A stretch of 64,000 nucleotides of DNA from NCBI RefSeq assembly GCF_030272615.1, contig NC_081414.1, forward strand, positions 659,780,438-659,844,437, read 5' to 3'. The notes under the pieces were generated by a model. It saw nothing but the letters and a program-made list of their open reading frames with translations. It was not told the DNA's origin and did not search any database. This document shows positions 47,135 to 59,635 of the stretch, one piece after another. This DNA is from Cryptomeria japonica. Lineage: Eukaryota; Streptophyta; Pinopsida; Cupressales; Cupressaceae. The position numbers and the translations under genes were made by a program. The stretch's first letter is position 1, and each line of letters opens with the position of its first letter.

Positions 47135-47716
47135 ACTTCCTCCTCTCAAATGTTGTTAAGGTGTCATACAACTATTCTTTGGTAAACTTTGATGAATCAT
47201 AAGTTTCTTGAATAGCTAAAATTTTGTCACTGTAACTTTCTAGTAAAGTCCTCATGATCTTCTCAATTATATCCTTATCATCCAAGGTACCACCAAGATC
47301 TTTGGTCTCATTCACTGCACTACCAAACTTTTAAAAATAAATTGTTATATCTTCACCTTCTTCCACTCTCAAATTCTCATATCTTTAGCAATCTACATCT
47401 TAGCTAGATTAACTCTTATCATTTCCTTCATAAGCATTCTTCAATATTTCCTACACTTCATAAGTAGTATCTAATGCAACAACCTTGACCAATTCAATTT
47501 TAGATAATGTACTAAATATATCATACCTTTCTCACTCATTCTCTTCATAGGATTCAATCTCATCCAGTGTAGTAGGCCCATTTGTTGGTTTCACATACTT
47601 AGTATCCACAACTTTTCAAGTCTTGTAACTCAAGCAATCAAATATCATCGCATCTTCACTCTCTAGAAACTATAGTCGGATCCTTCAAAAGTAAGAATAG
47701 TCAATTTATTCACCAT
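47135..47716 (-). pseudogene. Element E gag, N-terminal part
   Basis: It starts at ATG 47716 (MVNKLTILTFEGSDYSF), 41 bases after the primer-binding site. Stops appear within the first 25 codons and frameshifts later. It ends in TYDSSKFTKE-stop-LYDTLTTFERRK, where B interrupts it. The sequence continues at 21461 with KFGNDK. Copia-type gag; this is the 5' half of the remnant described at 20577-21461. Confidence 0.8.
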
Positions 47717-47756
47717 CGGATCCTCGAGTGGTTAGTCTCACTTTCTAGGAGCCAAT

Positions 47757-47768
47757 GCTCTGATACCA
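47757..47768 (-). other. Primer-binding site of element E
   Basis: Minus-strand TGGTATCAGAGC, two bases after the LTR end at 47771. Initiator tRNA-Met type. Confidence 0.93.
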
Positions 47769-47770
47769 AT

Positions 47771-48956
47771 TATTGAATATCCCAGATAACTGAGAGGGGG
47801 GGTGAATTAGTTGTACCTTTAAACATTTAACTTTTCCCACAAAAATAGATTTGGTAAATAAATCTCATATTACTTAACCATAAGAAGATATAAACATGAA
47901 AGATCAAACACATGAAACATGAGATATGACTTGGAAAACCCAAGAAAGGAAAAACCACAGAGAATGTTAGTTCTCAATATGAAAACACCTATTAAGGTGA
48001 CACCAGTTAAGATAATTTTTACAAGATGGCTCATTGCCCAAAATTCTCACTGTAGGTGGGCTCATTGCCTGACTAAAACAACCAAAAAAATAAAGAAAGG
48101 CTCACTTCCCAAAATGCTCATTGCAGGTGGGCTCACTACCTGACTAAAAAAAACAAAAAAAGAAAGAAGGGCTCACTACCCAGAAGAAGAAGAAATAAAG
48201 AAAGAATCCACCACTGGAGCACACAACTAACTTATTAGAAGAAGCCTTAGTATCACTACCACTGGTACTAAATAGCATCAACACATTACCATACTGTTCA
48301 TCCGCAACCAAACATAATTTTGCACAAACTAACAAGAGATAGATCTTCTTGTCAATCCAATTCCTCTCTATATCTTTCTATCCTTTTCTATATATTCCTC
48401 ATTACAATCATTCTTCATTTATACAAATCTTTGAAATAGGGTTTTCAAGTCGGCGAAGGAGATAAAGAAACACAATTCAAACTAGGTCTTCACTAATAAT
48501 TCTCATGGTGGAAAGGAATGAGAAGTGGACCAAACCACGAAGCAACAACATGCTATCCAAATGCTGCCATCATCAGAGAAAAATATAGAACACCTAGGGT
48601 TAATTGGACTTCGAATGATCATATCCAAAACCACAACTCTGGAGCATACCAACATGTGCCGAATTAGAAAATCAAAGATAGACACATGAATAAAATAAAT
48701 ATGAAGTCTCATCAACAGAACTAGAAATGCGGAGCATTGAAACTCATTGTTAGAAACCATCATTTCTACATAGAGTTACGAAGCACAACTTATGGACCTC
48801 CAAAAGATGAGAGAAATATCCAAGAACACATCGACACATCATGAACACATATGCAATATATCAACAATGCGGAGAAAAACCAAACACGAAAACATAGAAT
48901 CAGTATGTTGACATCAATGACAACCATACTGAGACATCAAACATCTTCACATTTGA
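47771..48956 (-). mobile_element. Element E: 5' LTR
   Basis: It starts TATTGAATATCCC (TG changed to TA) and has the inverse LTR box near 47797 and the GGAAAAACCAC block near 47948. A 71-bp tandem unit occurs 2.2 times at 48028-48185 (GGCTCATTGCCC...GGTGGGCTCA). The TTGACATCAATGACAAC box lies near 48906. The LTR probably ends near 48951 (TTCACA). J begins at 48957, so the exact limit and any target duplication cannot be separated. No other LTR of this family is in the window. Confidence 0.75.
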
Positions 48957-51633
48957 TGTGAGAGTTGAGAAATACAACACCACAGGAGCCCAAAGATCTC
49001 TGCTAACTGAATAACCTGTTACAAGGAGAAGCAAGGAAGCAAATAACAAAAAAAACAATACACATAAAATATGCTCAAAAAGATGAGAGCTCAATATTCA
49101 CAAAATGTGTAATGTGATAATACTTACAATACAATGAAAATAATTAACTTCCAATAGGTCAAGAAACCCTAAAAAGGAAAACCTAGGCTTGCACATAATA
49201 ATTAATAAAAGAATTAATTATTATGCACCTAAAGTTAGCTTAAGTGTAAAAGAGATATAAGGAACTTTAATAATTAAACTAATATTGTTTAATTAATCAA
49301 GACCTGAATACTCTAACAACCCCCCTTAAGTTAGACTTAGGGAGAAGCTAAAACCTAGAACAACTACTAAAAGCAAGAAAGATGGGTCCCGACAACAAGG
49401 CCTGATCAGGTACCCAAATACAACCAAATATCTATGAACCAAAGAAATAGAGAAAACCCCATGGGAAAAAATCTCTACTTCAAACAAAGATGGAAAAAGA
49501 AAGAAGAAGGACTGAAAAAGCCTCCAAACAAGAATGTTCCAAAAAGATAGGAATAAGAGAAGATAAGAAGAATCACTGAAGCATGAAGAACCTGCAAACA
49601 CCGTCAAAGAATAACTACTGATATGAAGAACCTCTACTGAAATAGAACATGACCAGGTAGAGAAAACTGTGATCTGTATGAGTGCCCTCAAATGACACTA
49701 GTCGAATCAGAAGGCAAACAAAGGCAAACAATTGAACTCAAAGATACAGATGGTATGAGAAACTAAAGCCTGAAGAGCTGATCAATCGAACCACGAAAAC
49801 ATTAGAACCAACAGGAAAAACCTCCCCATAATGCTGAAAAAGGGAGAGGGACAGGTACACTGAAAAGAACGGCCAACAAGAACTGCATGATAAAGAATCA
49901 TGAATATTGAAGACATAGAGAAAGTACATAGTGTCATGGAAGGAACACTCACTTGACACACAACATGAGGCAAATGTCATGGAAGGAACACTCACTGGAC
50001 AAAGGTAGATGGAAAATAAAAGGCAAACATCAACCCCCTCATGGCACTTTAAAAGTAGTGCATGAACAATAAGGCACAAGATGTGCAAGATACCAAGTAA
50101 ACAATGCATGATGACATTTTATATCGATGCATTTGCATAAAAGAAGATACAATGATAATAAGACTGGAAACAGAAAGAAGAACCAAAATTGAGACATCCT
50201 ACTTAGAGAAGAGATCCTAGGACTTGAAACAACCAAGATATCCAGCAGAGTGCTGAAAAGCAAAAAATTGAATAAAATATTCCTAGAGTAGAATCTTGAA
50301 AGAAAACCAATATGGCTAGAAAGTACACAGAACAAGCTTTCCAACGATATAAAGTTTTTGAAAAATGGAGTTCGGATGCTCATGCTATGGCTCCCAAAGT
50401 GCAAAAAAGAGACCCCACTTTGACTGAAAAAAACATAGTCAAATAGAAAAATTGGAAAAAAATTCCAACACAACGAGGTGCGGCTCGCAACTAGCTTTCC
50501 GACGCCTATTCATTTTCAAAAAAATGACTCCGTTTACCCAAGTGATGGAAAAAAAACCAACCCCCCCTAAAAGAGGCAAGAGGGAGGTGCAACGGGGGCA
50601 GGGCCAGGCAGAGGTGGCACAACGATGGAGCTGTGATGGCCAGGTGGAGCTGCGGGGCTGTTTTCGACGGCGTGGGGTTGCTGTGGCAGGGAGAGCAGGG
50701 TGTCAGCGGGGGGTTGATGATGGTGAGGGGCCAACTGGGCACTGGTGGGGGCTGTTGTGCATTGACAGGGGTTGCGGAGGTGCCAGTGGCAGTGAGCGCA
50801 GGGGTCGATGGGGGCTAGTGGGGGCAAGCGCAGGGGCTAGCAGGGGCTGAGGAAGCACTGGCGGCAGCGAGTGCAGGGGCTAGAAAGGTGCGGCCATCGG
50901 GGGCTAGAGGCCGGCAGCGGCGAGTATGGAGGGGGCCCGCGCTAACAGGCCTGTGACAGCCAAGGGTTTTTGATTTTTTTTATTTTTCAAACAAAAATCA
51001 TTTGGCTTGCATGCTGTAAAAAGGCATTTTTTATTTTTTATTTTTGAATTTTTTTCTCAAACTACATGCTAGGGCCGTACGATCTGGTACTATAGGTGTT
51101 TTTGGGCCTTCTGAGCATGATGGTGAGGTTCGTTTAGGCCCAAAGTGCTTAGAAAAAAGGCCTATCCCTAGGTGCATAAAAAATTTCTTGAAACCCCAGA
51201 TTTGCTTCTAGTGCAAAAATTCTCAAAACAAGAACAAATAGTTGCAGATCTAAAGCTCTGATGCCATGTGAGAGTTGAGAAATACAACACAATAGGAGCC
51301 CGAAGATCTCTGCAAGCTGAATAACCTGTTACAAAGAGAAGCAAGGAAGCAAATAACAGAAAAAATAATACACAGAAAATATGCTAAAAAAGATGAGAGC
51401 TCAATATTCACAAAATGTGTAATGTGATAATCCTTACAATACAATGAAAAGAATTAACCTCTAATAGGTCAAGAAACCCTAAAAAGGAAAACCTAGGCTT
51501 GCACATAATAATTAATAAAAGAATTAATTATTATGCACCTAAAGTTATCTTAAGTGTAAAAGAGATAAAGATAACTTAAATAATTAAACAAATATTATTT
51601 AATTAATCAAGTAAAGACTCGAATACTCTAACA
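48957..51633 (-). mobile_element. Element J: short non-coding LTR retrotransposon
   Basis: 2677 bp. LTRs 48957-49318 (362 bp, 3') and 51267-51633 (367 bp, 5') share TGTGAGAGTTGAG at the plus-strand start and CTCTAACA at the end. The primer-binding site (TGGCATCAGAGC, 51255-51266) touches the 5' LTR, and the PPT complement ACCCCCCTT follows the 3' LTR at 49319. Flanks TTTGA and TTTGC suggest a target duplication with one mismatch. The 1.95 kb internal region has no gag, protease, RT or integrase motif. J depends on other elements for movement. Confidence 0.85.
49319..51254 (-). other. J internal region, non-coding, with G-rich core
   Basis: AT-rich flanks surround a strongly G-rich plus-strand core at about 50575-50960, with many GGGG and CAGGGGCTAG-like words (three near 50833-50885). 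A 20-bp-class direct repeat (GTCATGGAAGGAACACTCAC) lies at about 49933 and 49976. Frames open across the core on both strands are compositional and match no protein I know. Confidence 0.6.
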
Positions 51634-52711
51634 TTTGCATCAATGTGAAGAAATAAAAATAAATTCTAATGCATACAATAATTAAAAATAAATAATTTAT
51701 TTATTTAAATATATTTATTAAGTTAAAACAAATATTAAAATATACATGAAAATAGATATTAAAATTAATAATAGATGATACATATGTTAAAATTAATAAT
51801 AGAGGATAGAGTTATTTAGTCGAACCTATATTTAACCAAAATAGTTAGTTTTAAGTTATGTGGAATTTACATGACAAAGATAAGGCAATTTGGTTTTTTT
51901 CAAACTACATATGTTGTTTACTAATTAAAATGATGCATCATTTTTTTTCCTTATCATTTTTTATAAGACTTATAATTCTTTCATAATCTATTGATATAAT
52001 CTAACTTACATGTTATTCAAAATCTTAACTTGGGGCAAATAATTTTAGTTGGACATGACAAACATGAGACAACTTGGATTTCTTCAAACTTGGTATGGTT
52101 GTTTACTAATTAAAATGATCTATCATTTTTTATAAGGCACATAATTCTTCCATAATCCATAATCCATAATCTATTAAGCTAACTTATATGTAATTTTATC
52201 CTACATAATCTTAACTTGGGGTAAATTATTTTAATCAAACATACATTCAACCAAAAAAAAAGTTTTGTGTCATGTGGAACCTACATGGCAAACATGAGCT
52301 AACTTGGGTTTCTTCAAACTAGGTATGACTATTTACTAGTTAAAATGATCTATTATTTATTTATTTTTAAAAAAAAAATTTATAAGACAATTCTTTCATT
52401 ATCTATAATCTATTGAAATAAGCTAAATTCCATGTCAATTTATCTTATATAATATAACTTTGTAATTTTAACTTACAAACATGAGGCAACTTGAGTTTTT
52501 ACAAACTATGTATACTAGTTAAAATGATCTATCAAAATTTAAATTTTTCTTATCATTTTTTAGAAGCTAACTTACATGTAATAGTTTTCTATTTTATAAA
52601 AATAATAGTTAATTTTAATTTATGAAGTAAAATCTTATTGATATTTTATTTATTTTATTATAATAATTATTTTAAAAGTTTTATAAATTTATTTATTTTT
52701 TATAAAAATTA
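51634..52711. repeat. AT-rich host DNA with diverged ~200-bp tandem repeat
   Basis: Four diverged copies share the order TTAACTTGGGG, ACAAACATGAG, CAACTTGG, TTTCTTCAAACT, then TTTACTAATTAAAATGATC. Copies fall around 51810-51950, 52020-52135, 52205-52360 and 52450-52530. The sequence is AT-rich with no gene. The last five bases (AATTA) are D's target site. Confidence 0.65.
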
Positions 52712-54050
52712 TGTTGCTAACAACAATGTAGGAAAACCAAGGGGGGCGGGGGGTGAATTAGTTTTCACCAAACTTAACCAAATTAACCTTAACTTCAAAT
52801 CTGATCAAGAACAACAAGAACAAAGATAAAAACCACATCAACAACACACATAACCCATGTATTTTTGACGTAGAAATCCTGATCAAGGGAAGAACCACGG
52901 TGGGAACCTACCCACAATACGATGACACTCTGCAGTAGTATGTGTAAATATTACAATGGGGAATGCACATGCATTCAGGAACATTGCCTAGAGCTCATTG
53001 CTCAAAAGAAACAAAGGGCTACAACCCTGGGAAGGCACACTACCTTACAAAGATCAGACAACAATCTGGATTACATGAACTGAAAGAGTAGCATCTCCAA
53101 ATGCCTAATTACAGTTTCGGTTAAGCACACTGTCTTCTCTACAACACTTCTCTACTCTTCATCACTCTATTAAAAGATCAATTCGCTTGTTTGCATATAC
53201 AACACTCTCAAAGAATGTAGATACCATACATACATAAAACTTACATGATTATCACCCTTATTTATACAAACCATCAACCTTAATTTCAAGGTCGGCTCAA
53301 CTCATAAGACCTAATTACAAAGTTACATCACATGATACATATATCCATATGTGGACCAATACAATGTCAGCAAGGACATAACATGGTCCCAAATCAAAAC
53401 CTCGAACATGCAACACCACCAAATGTTTTTCCAAGATCATCTGCAACACACAAGAACCATCGGGTCGACCAAAAAGTTGTATAACACAAGAATACCACTG
53501 GACCAATAAGATATTCAATAACATACACAACGATCAATGTGGACCAACAATACACATAGAAAACAATCTAGAAACACCAACAAGCAACGTGAATTCCTCT
53601 GCAACAACTTGAATCACGAGAATCATCATCATCTCTCTTTTGGAGCTCAAGAACACTAATTGACAAATTGAAAGATATGCTTGTGAAGTTTCAAATCATG
53701 AACCACTTGGATTGAGGACACACATGAACTTCCCAAATACTCTCAAAAATCAACACAACATAGTGAATCAATTCTGGAGAAATACAAACCATAAATCACA
53801 ACTCTATAATACAAAACCAACAAGAAAAAAGTCACCACACCAGATTACATAACTTGATCAAACAACCTTCTGGAACACTAAAACTCATGCTAAATCACTT
53901 GAAGATACTAATTTCTGAATCCTTAAATCCGCATCAACATATCTACAATAAATCACCCAAACCAACTCTTTGCAACATCGAAGCACAAGAACACATGAAT
54001 ATGTTGACATCAATGACAACAACACCTTCCACCAACCCTAATATCCAACA
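52712..54050 (-). mobile_element. Element D: 3' LTR
   Basis: 1339 bp, plus-strand TGTTGCTAACAAC to TATCCAACA. It has a minus-strand TATAAATAA box at 53258-53266, the TTTTTGACGTAGAAA block near 52862 and a TTGACATCAATGACAAC box near 54004. Confidence 0.93.
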
Positions 54051-54404
54051 ATCTCCCCCTTTGGCATCGATGGCAACATATGAATGTGAAAAACAATCAA
54101 TGCAAAGAAAAAAATCAAATCCAACAATATTCCCCTAAGATCATGCACACATAGCTCTCTACCTTAGATAGATAAGACAATTTTTCACATGCTTCTCTTT
54201 CCCTTTGACATCAATGATAAAGATGCATAAGCAAAACATTATTCTCTTCCTCTTACCAAATAATCTCTCCATATTAGACATACACTACAATTCTGAATAG
54301 CTGAACCACACACTGACTGCTCCCTCTAAGTAGCAGCACCCACTCATCAATTTGGATGTTAGGATAAGACTATGAAGTCCATCAGATTGATACGACTCAA
54401 TGCA
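54051..54404 (-). promoter_or_regulatory. D polypurine tract cassette and 3' non-coding region
   Basis: The PPT complement ATCTCCCCCTTTGG at 54051-54064 is next to the LTR, followed by CATCGATGGCAAC. Weaker copies lie near 54125 (ATATTCCCCTAAG) and 54198 (TTTCCCTTTGACATCAATG). No gene lies between them and the pol stop at 54405. Confidence 0.75.
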
Positions 54405-57400
54405 TCAGTTCACATCAGGAGGGGCAATCACCCCTAACTTCTCTCTTAGATATACAAATGTATCTGTAGGCAAAGGCTTAGTAAAAATATCTACAATCTG
54501 TTCCTTTGTAGATATATACTCTAATCTGAATTCTTTCTCATTCACCTTCTCTCTCAAGAAATGAAACTTGATTGATATATGTTTTTTCTTAGAATGTAAT
54601 ACCAAATTCTTAGAAATATTGATAGCACTTGAATTATCACAATATATAACAATAGGCTCATTATAAACAACTCTAATATCCTTCAACATCTACTTCATCC
54701 AAAGTACGTGAGTAATTGCTAGCAGAAACAATGTATTCAGCTTCTGTAGTAGATAAAGAGATAGAATTTTTCTTCTTACTTGCCCAAGAAACCAACTTCT
54801 TTCCCAAAAATAATGCGCCACCTATAGTTCTCTTTTGGTCATCAATATCACCTACCCAATAAACATCTGTATAAGAATTTAAAATTAAATCATCATCCTT
54901 TGGATACCACAAACCATAATTAACTGTTCCCTTCAAATATCTGAATATCCTTTTCACAGCAGTAACATGAATTTCCTTAGGATCAGCCTAAAATCTTGCA
55001 ACAAGACATACAACATTCATAATGTCTAGTCTAGTCTAAGTCAAATATAGCAGTCCACCAATTATAGATCTATACGAGGTTTGATTAGCCTTTGAAGATT
55101 CATCACCTTTTATCATCTTGCAACTAGTTACCATAGGAGTTCCAACAAGTTTGGAGTCACCTAACCCAAGCTTCTTCAACAAATCCTTCACATACTTTGA
55201 TTGAGATATAAAAAATGCCTTTATCAGTCTGTGTAATTTGCAATCCCAAAAAGAACTTCATCTCACATATCGTAGACATCTCAAACTCTTTTTTCATATC
55301 ATCAACAAACTTGTTACTCAAATTATCATCTCCTCCAAAAATAATGTCATCAACAAAAACTTCAACAATCAAATGTTATCATTATCAATCTTAAAGTATA
55401 AGTTATTGTTAGCAGTTCCTTTACATAATCCCAACTTCATCAAATACCTATCCAATCTGGCATACCAAGCTCTAGGGGCTTGTTTAAGTCCATACAATGC
55501 TTTCTTCAATCTGCACACCATGTTTCCTTCATCTATCAATGAAAATCCATCGGGTTGCTCAATGTAGACATCCTCTTCCAACTCACCATTCAAAAAGGTT
55601 GACTTCACATCCATCTGATATACCTTGAAATTCTCATGAGAAACAAATGTAAGAAATAATCTAACTTCAATTCTAGCTATCAGAGAAAAAGTCTCCTCAA
55701 AATAATACCTTCAATTTGTGAATATCCTTTGCATACTAGTCTTGCTTTGTTTCTAACAACTTCTCCATCTTCATTCAGTTTATTCTTGAATACCCACTTA
55801 GTACCAATTACATTCTTGTCCTTAGGTCTTGGAACAAGTTCCCATGTATTGTTATTCACAATCTGATTTAACTCTTCTTCCATATCTTTTACCCAATTTT
55901 CATCTTTACAAGCTTCAACAATATCTTTAGGCTCAATCTTGGAAATCAAACATGTTTCTTCAGCAATAATTATTCTCCTAGTCATCACTACTTTACATTT
56001 ATCACCAATAATCTGATTCTCTAAATAATTTAGTCTTACATGCCTGGGGGTCCCCTGATTATTCTGATTTTTAGTCTCTTGAACTTCTTCACTGCCAACA
56101 GTATCTAGATTTACTATCTCTTTCGAATCACTCTACTTTATGCTCTCAATATGCACTTGCTTTGAGGTAACATCTTGTTCATCAGATTTATATCTGCATG
56201 TTCTGATTTGTCTCTCATGACACTCATCAACCTTTACATTTGCACTTTCTACTATCTTTCTCAATCTCTTGTTGTAACACCGATAGGCCTTTCTCTTAGT
56301 AGAATATCCCAAAAAGATTCCTTCATCACTTCTTACATCAAATTTTCATATATCCTCATCTCTTTTGATATAACATTTACTTCCAAAGATTTAGAAATAT
56401 CTAGTTGTAGGAACATGACCAAACCATAACTCATAATGGGTCTTACCGAAATCACCTTTTATATGCACCCAATTGAATGTGTACACAACAATGCTAACAA
56501 CTTCTCTCCAATAGATATGCAAAACAATTCCTTCAATCATCATAGTCCTAGCAACATCAAAAATAGTTATGTTCTTCCTTTCAACAACTCCATTTTGCTG
56601 AGGGGTTCGTGAAGTAGATAATTGTCTCCTGATTCCATTCTCTTCACAAAAGGAATTAAACTCATCGGAGGTGAATTCTCCTCCATTGTCAGATTTTAGA
56701 CACTTCAGCTTCAATCCTCTCTCTGTCTCCACTCTAGCTTTGAATATTTTATATTTTTCCAGTGCTTCAGATTTTTCCCTTAGAAAAGTGACCCACATCA
56801 TTCTAGAATAGTCATCAGTCAACAACATAAAGTATCTGTCACCCTACAAGATTCTCACTTTAGAAGGACCACACAAATCAGTATGCACAAGATCCAATAT
56901 CCCATTAGATGTATATTATTTTCTCTTGAATGAAATTCTTGTTTTCTTTCCCAATTGACATTCTTTACACACCAAATTAGTAGGCTTCACTATCTTAGGC
57001 AGATCTCTAACAACTTGTGTAAAACTTATCTTAATCATGCAGTCAAAATTAACATGACATATCCTCTTATGCCACAACCAACTTTCATCATTCTGAGCAA
57101 CCAAACAACTTTTCTCACCAGTATTCAAATGAAAGATATTACCTTTAATTTTATATCCTGATGCAATTTCTATACTAAATCTATTCAAGATCTTACATTT
57201 CCTATTCTTGAATTGTAAATCATATCCCTTGTCAACCATCTATCCAACACTCAAAAGATTAAGCTTTAAACCTTTACCACCTGTCATGTGATGTGAACAA
57301 CCACTGTCAATCATCCATTCATCTTTCTCTTCAATCTTAGCAGCCAAGGCTTTCTCTTCAATAACGTAGCTTGTAAAATCAACAGGTACCGGATCATCTT

Positions 57401-58254
57401 CCTTGATAACAATGAACACAAATTCATCTTCTAAATTCCTTTTCTCAGACTCATCATCGGCTCCCTTAGGCAATCTTTTGGAAATAAGTGTTTCAAGCTC
57501 TTCCAATTCTCTTTCATGTTCTTCCATCTCTCTCATTTTTCTTTTATATGTGGAAACCCTCATTGAACTCTCTCCCGAATCATACTTCTTCTTCCCGAAT
57601 ACAATAGCTTTAAATTTAGTCTTAGTTTTACCATATGATTCTCCAAGTTCACTTAATTCAAAAGCAACAAGCTTACCAACCAACATGTCTCTTGTCACAG
57701 TTGTCACAGTCTGGATCTCATCAATAACAATAACTTTGTGTTTGTAAGAAGGAGGGGAGAATCTCAACAATTTAGCTATAATCTCATCTTCATCAATGAT
57801 TACACCGATGCATCTGATGTTTAGCACAAGATCATCCACTAGCCATAAAGGATGAAATATTCTCATCTTCTCCCATTATTAGGAACTCATACTTTCCTTT
57901 TAAGCTCTGCAATTTAGCAACTTTCACATGTTTGTCTCCTTCATACAGGGTTTCTAACTTCTCCCAAATATCATGAGCATTATGCAATCCCATCACATTA
58001 GTCATCTTTGAATTAATTAGGGCACTCAACAATGCTTCTTTTGTTCTTATGTTATGTTCAACATCCTTGATCTCATTTGTAGTAATAGGACCATTCTGAG
58101 AAATATTGTAGACATTCTTCATGATCCTCCAATAATATTCTCCAAGACATTTCAAGTGACACTCCATTCGATTCTTCCATATGGTGTAATTATTTTCATA
58201 AAATTTTAGACTCTCATTATTGAAAACAATAGTTGTCATCCTAGATCTCTTCAA
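54405..58254 (-). pseudogene. Element D gag-pol, frameshifted and partly deleted
   Basis: Gag from ATG 58254 reads MKRSRMTTIVFNNESLKFYE, ECHLKCLGEYYW and LQSLKGKYEF, then shifts frame near 57850. It continues NIRCIGVIIDEDEI, YKHKVIVIDEIQ and LVGKLVAFELSEL. The zinc knuckle is deleted between LPKGA and DDESEK. Protease MIDSGCSHHMTGG is kept, but about 35 following residues are missing. Integrase keeps HTDLCG, SDNGGEF and VVERKN, with a TAG at 56844 after VRIL. RT is in four shifted pieces (ELVPRPKDKNVIGTKWVFKNK, YGLKQAPRAW, FVDDIIFGG). RNase H (YWVGDIDD, TTEAEYIV, YCDNSSAINISKN, QIVDIFTKPLP) ends at VIAPPDVN. The catalytic sites survive but the frame does not. Confidence 0.92.
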
Positions 58255-58281
58255 GTGGTCAAGCTTCTTCTAGAGGATCTA

Positions 58282-58293
58282 GCTCTGATACCA
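58282..58293 (-). other. Primer-binding site of element D
   Basis: Minus-strand TGGTATCAGAGC, two bases after the LTR, initiator tRNA-Met type. Confidence 0.95.
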
Positions 58294-58295
58294 AT

Positions 58296-59635
58296 TGTTG
58301 GCAACAACAATGCAGGAAAACTGAGAGAGGGGGGGGGGGTGAATCAGTTTCACCAAACTTAACCAAATTAGCCTTAACTTCAAATCTGATCAAGAACAAC
58401 AAGAACAGAGATAAAAACCACATCAAAAACAAATATAACACATGGATTTTTGACGTGGAAAAACTGGTCAAGGGAAAAACAATAGTGGGAACCTACCTAC
58501 AATATGATGATACTCTATAGTAGTATGTTTAAATATTACAATGGGTAATGCACATGCATTCAAGCACACTTCCTAGAGCTCACTGCTCAAAAACAACAGA
58601 GGGCTACAACCCTGGGAAGGCACACTGCCTTTCAAATATCAAACAATAATTTGGATTACATGAATGGAAAAAATAGCATCTCTAAATGCCTGATTACAGT
58701 TCCAGTTAAGCACACTTTTTTCTCTACAACACTTCTTTATCTCTTCATCACTCTATTGAAATATCAATTCACTTGTTCGCACATACAACACTCTCAAAGA
58801 ATGTAGACACCATGTAGACACAAAACTTACATGGTTATCACCCTTATTTATACAAATCTTCAACCTTAATTTCAAGGTCAGCTCAACTCATAAGACCTAA
58901 TTACCAAATTACATCACACGATACATAAATCTATATGTGGACCAATACAATGTCAGCAACGACATAGCATAGACCCAAATCAAAACCTCAAACACACAAC
59001 ACCACCAAATATTTTGCCAAGATCATCTGCAACATGCAAGAACCATCAGGTTGACCAAAAAGTTGTATAACATGAAGAATACCACCAGATCAATAGGATC
59101 TTCAATAGCACAAACAACGATCAATGTGGACCAACAAAATGCATAGCACATGATCTAGAAACACCAACAAGCAATGTGAATTCATCCGCAACAACTTGGA
59201 TCACAAGAATCATCATCATCATCATCTCCCTTTCAGAGCTCAAGAACACCAACTAAGAAACTGAAAGATATGCTTGTGAAGTTTTAAATCATGAACCACT
59301 CAAACTGAGGACACACATGAATGTCCCAAACACTCTCTAAAATCTGCACAACATAATGAATCAATTCTGGAGAAATACAAACCAAAAATCATAACTCTGC
59401 AATATAGAACCAACAGAAAAACCAGTCACCACACCAGATCACATAACCTGATCAAATCACCTTCTAGAACACTAAAACTCATGCTGAAGGTACTAATATC
59501 TGAATCCTTAAATATGCATCAGCATATATGCAATAAATCACCCAAGCCAACTCTCTGCAACACCGAAGCACAAAAACATAGGAATATGTTGACATCAATG
59601 ACAACAACACATTCCACCAACTCTAATATCCGACA
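58296..59635 (-). mobile_element. Element D: 5' LTR
   Basis: 1340 bp, plus-strand TGTTGGCAACAAC to TATCCGACA, one base longer than its partner. Same internal boxes. By eye the two copies differ at several percent of sites. Confidence 0.93.

Larger units (their letters stand above)
52712..59635 (-). mobile_element. Element D: complete copia element
   Basis: 6924 bp with AATTA on both sides (52707-52711 and 59636-59640), an exact target-site duplication. The LTRs are 52712-54050 and 58296-59635, and the primer-binding site and polypurine tract are in place. Gag and LTRs are homologous to element F, so F and D are one family in opposite orientations about 45 kb apart. The coding region has several frameshifts and deletions, so D is more decayed than C. 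Confidence 0.94.

Noticed and set aside
19317-48956. K and E as the two LTRs of one element
   Set aside because: The LTRs at 19317 and 47771 match only in the short boxes shared by all copia LTRs here, and GTGTA is not found beyond E's LTR.
50452-50850. Plus-strand 132-codon frame and opposite Pro-rich frames in J
   Set aside because: They result from the G-rich composition; no homologous family is recognised and there is no supporting context.
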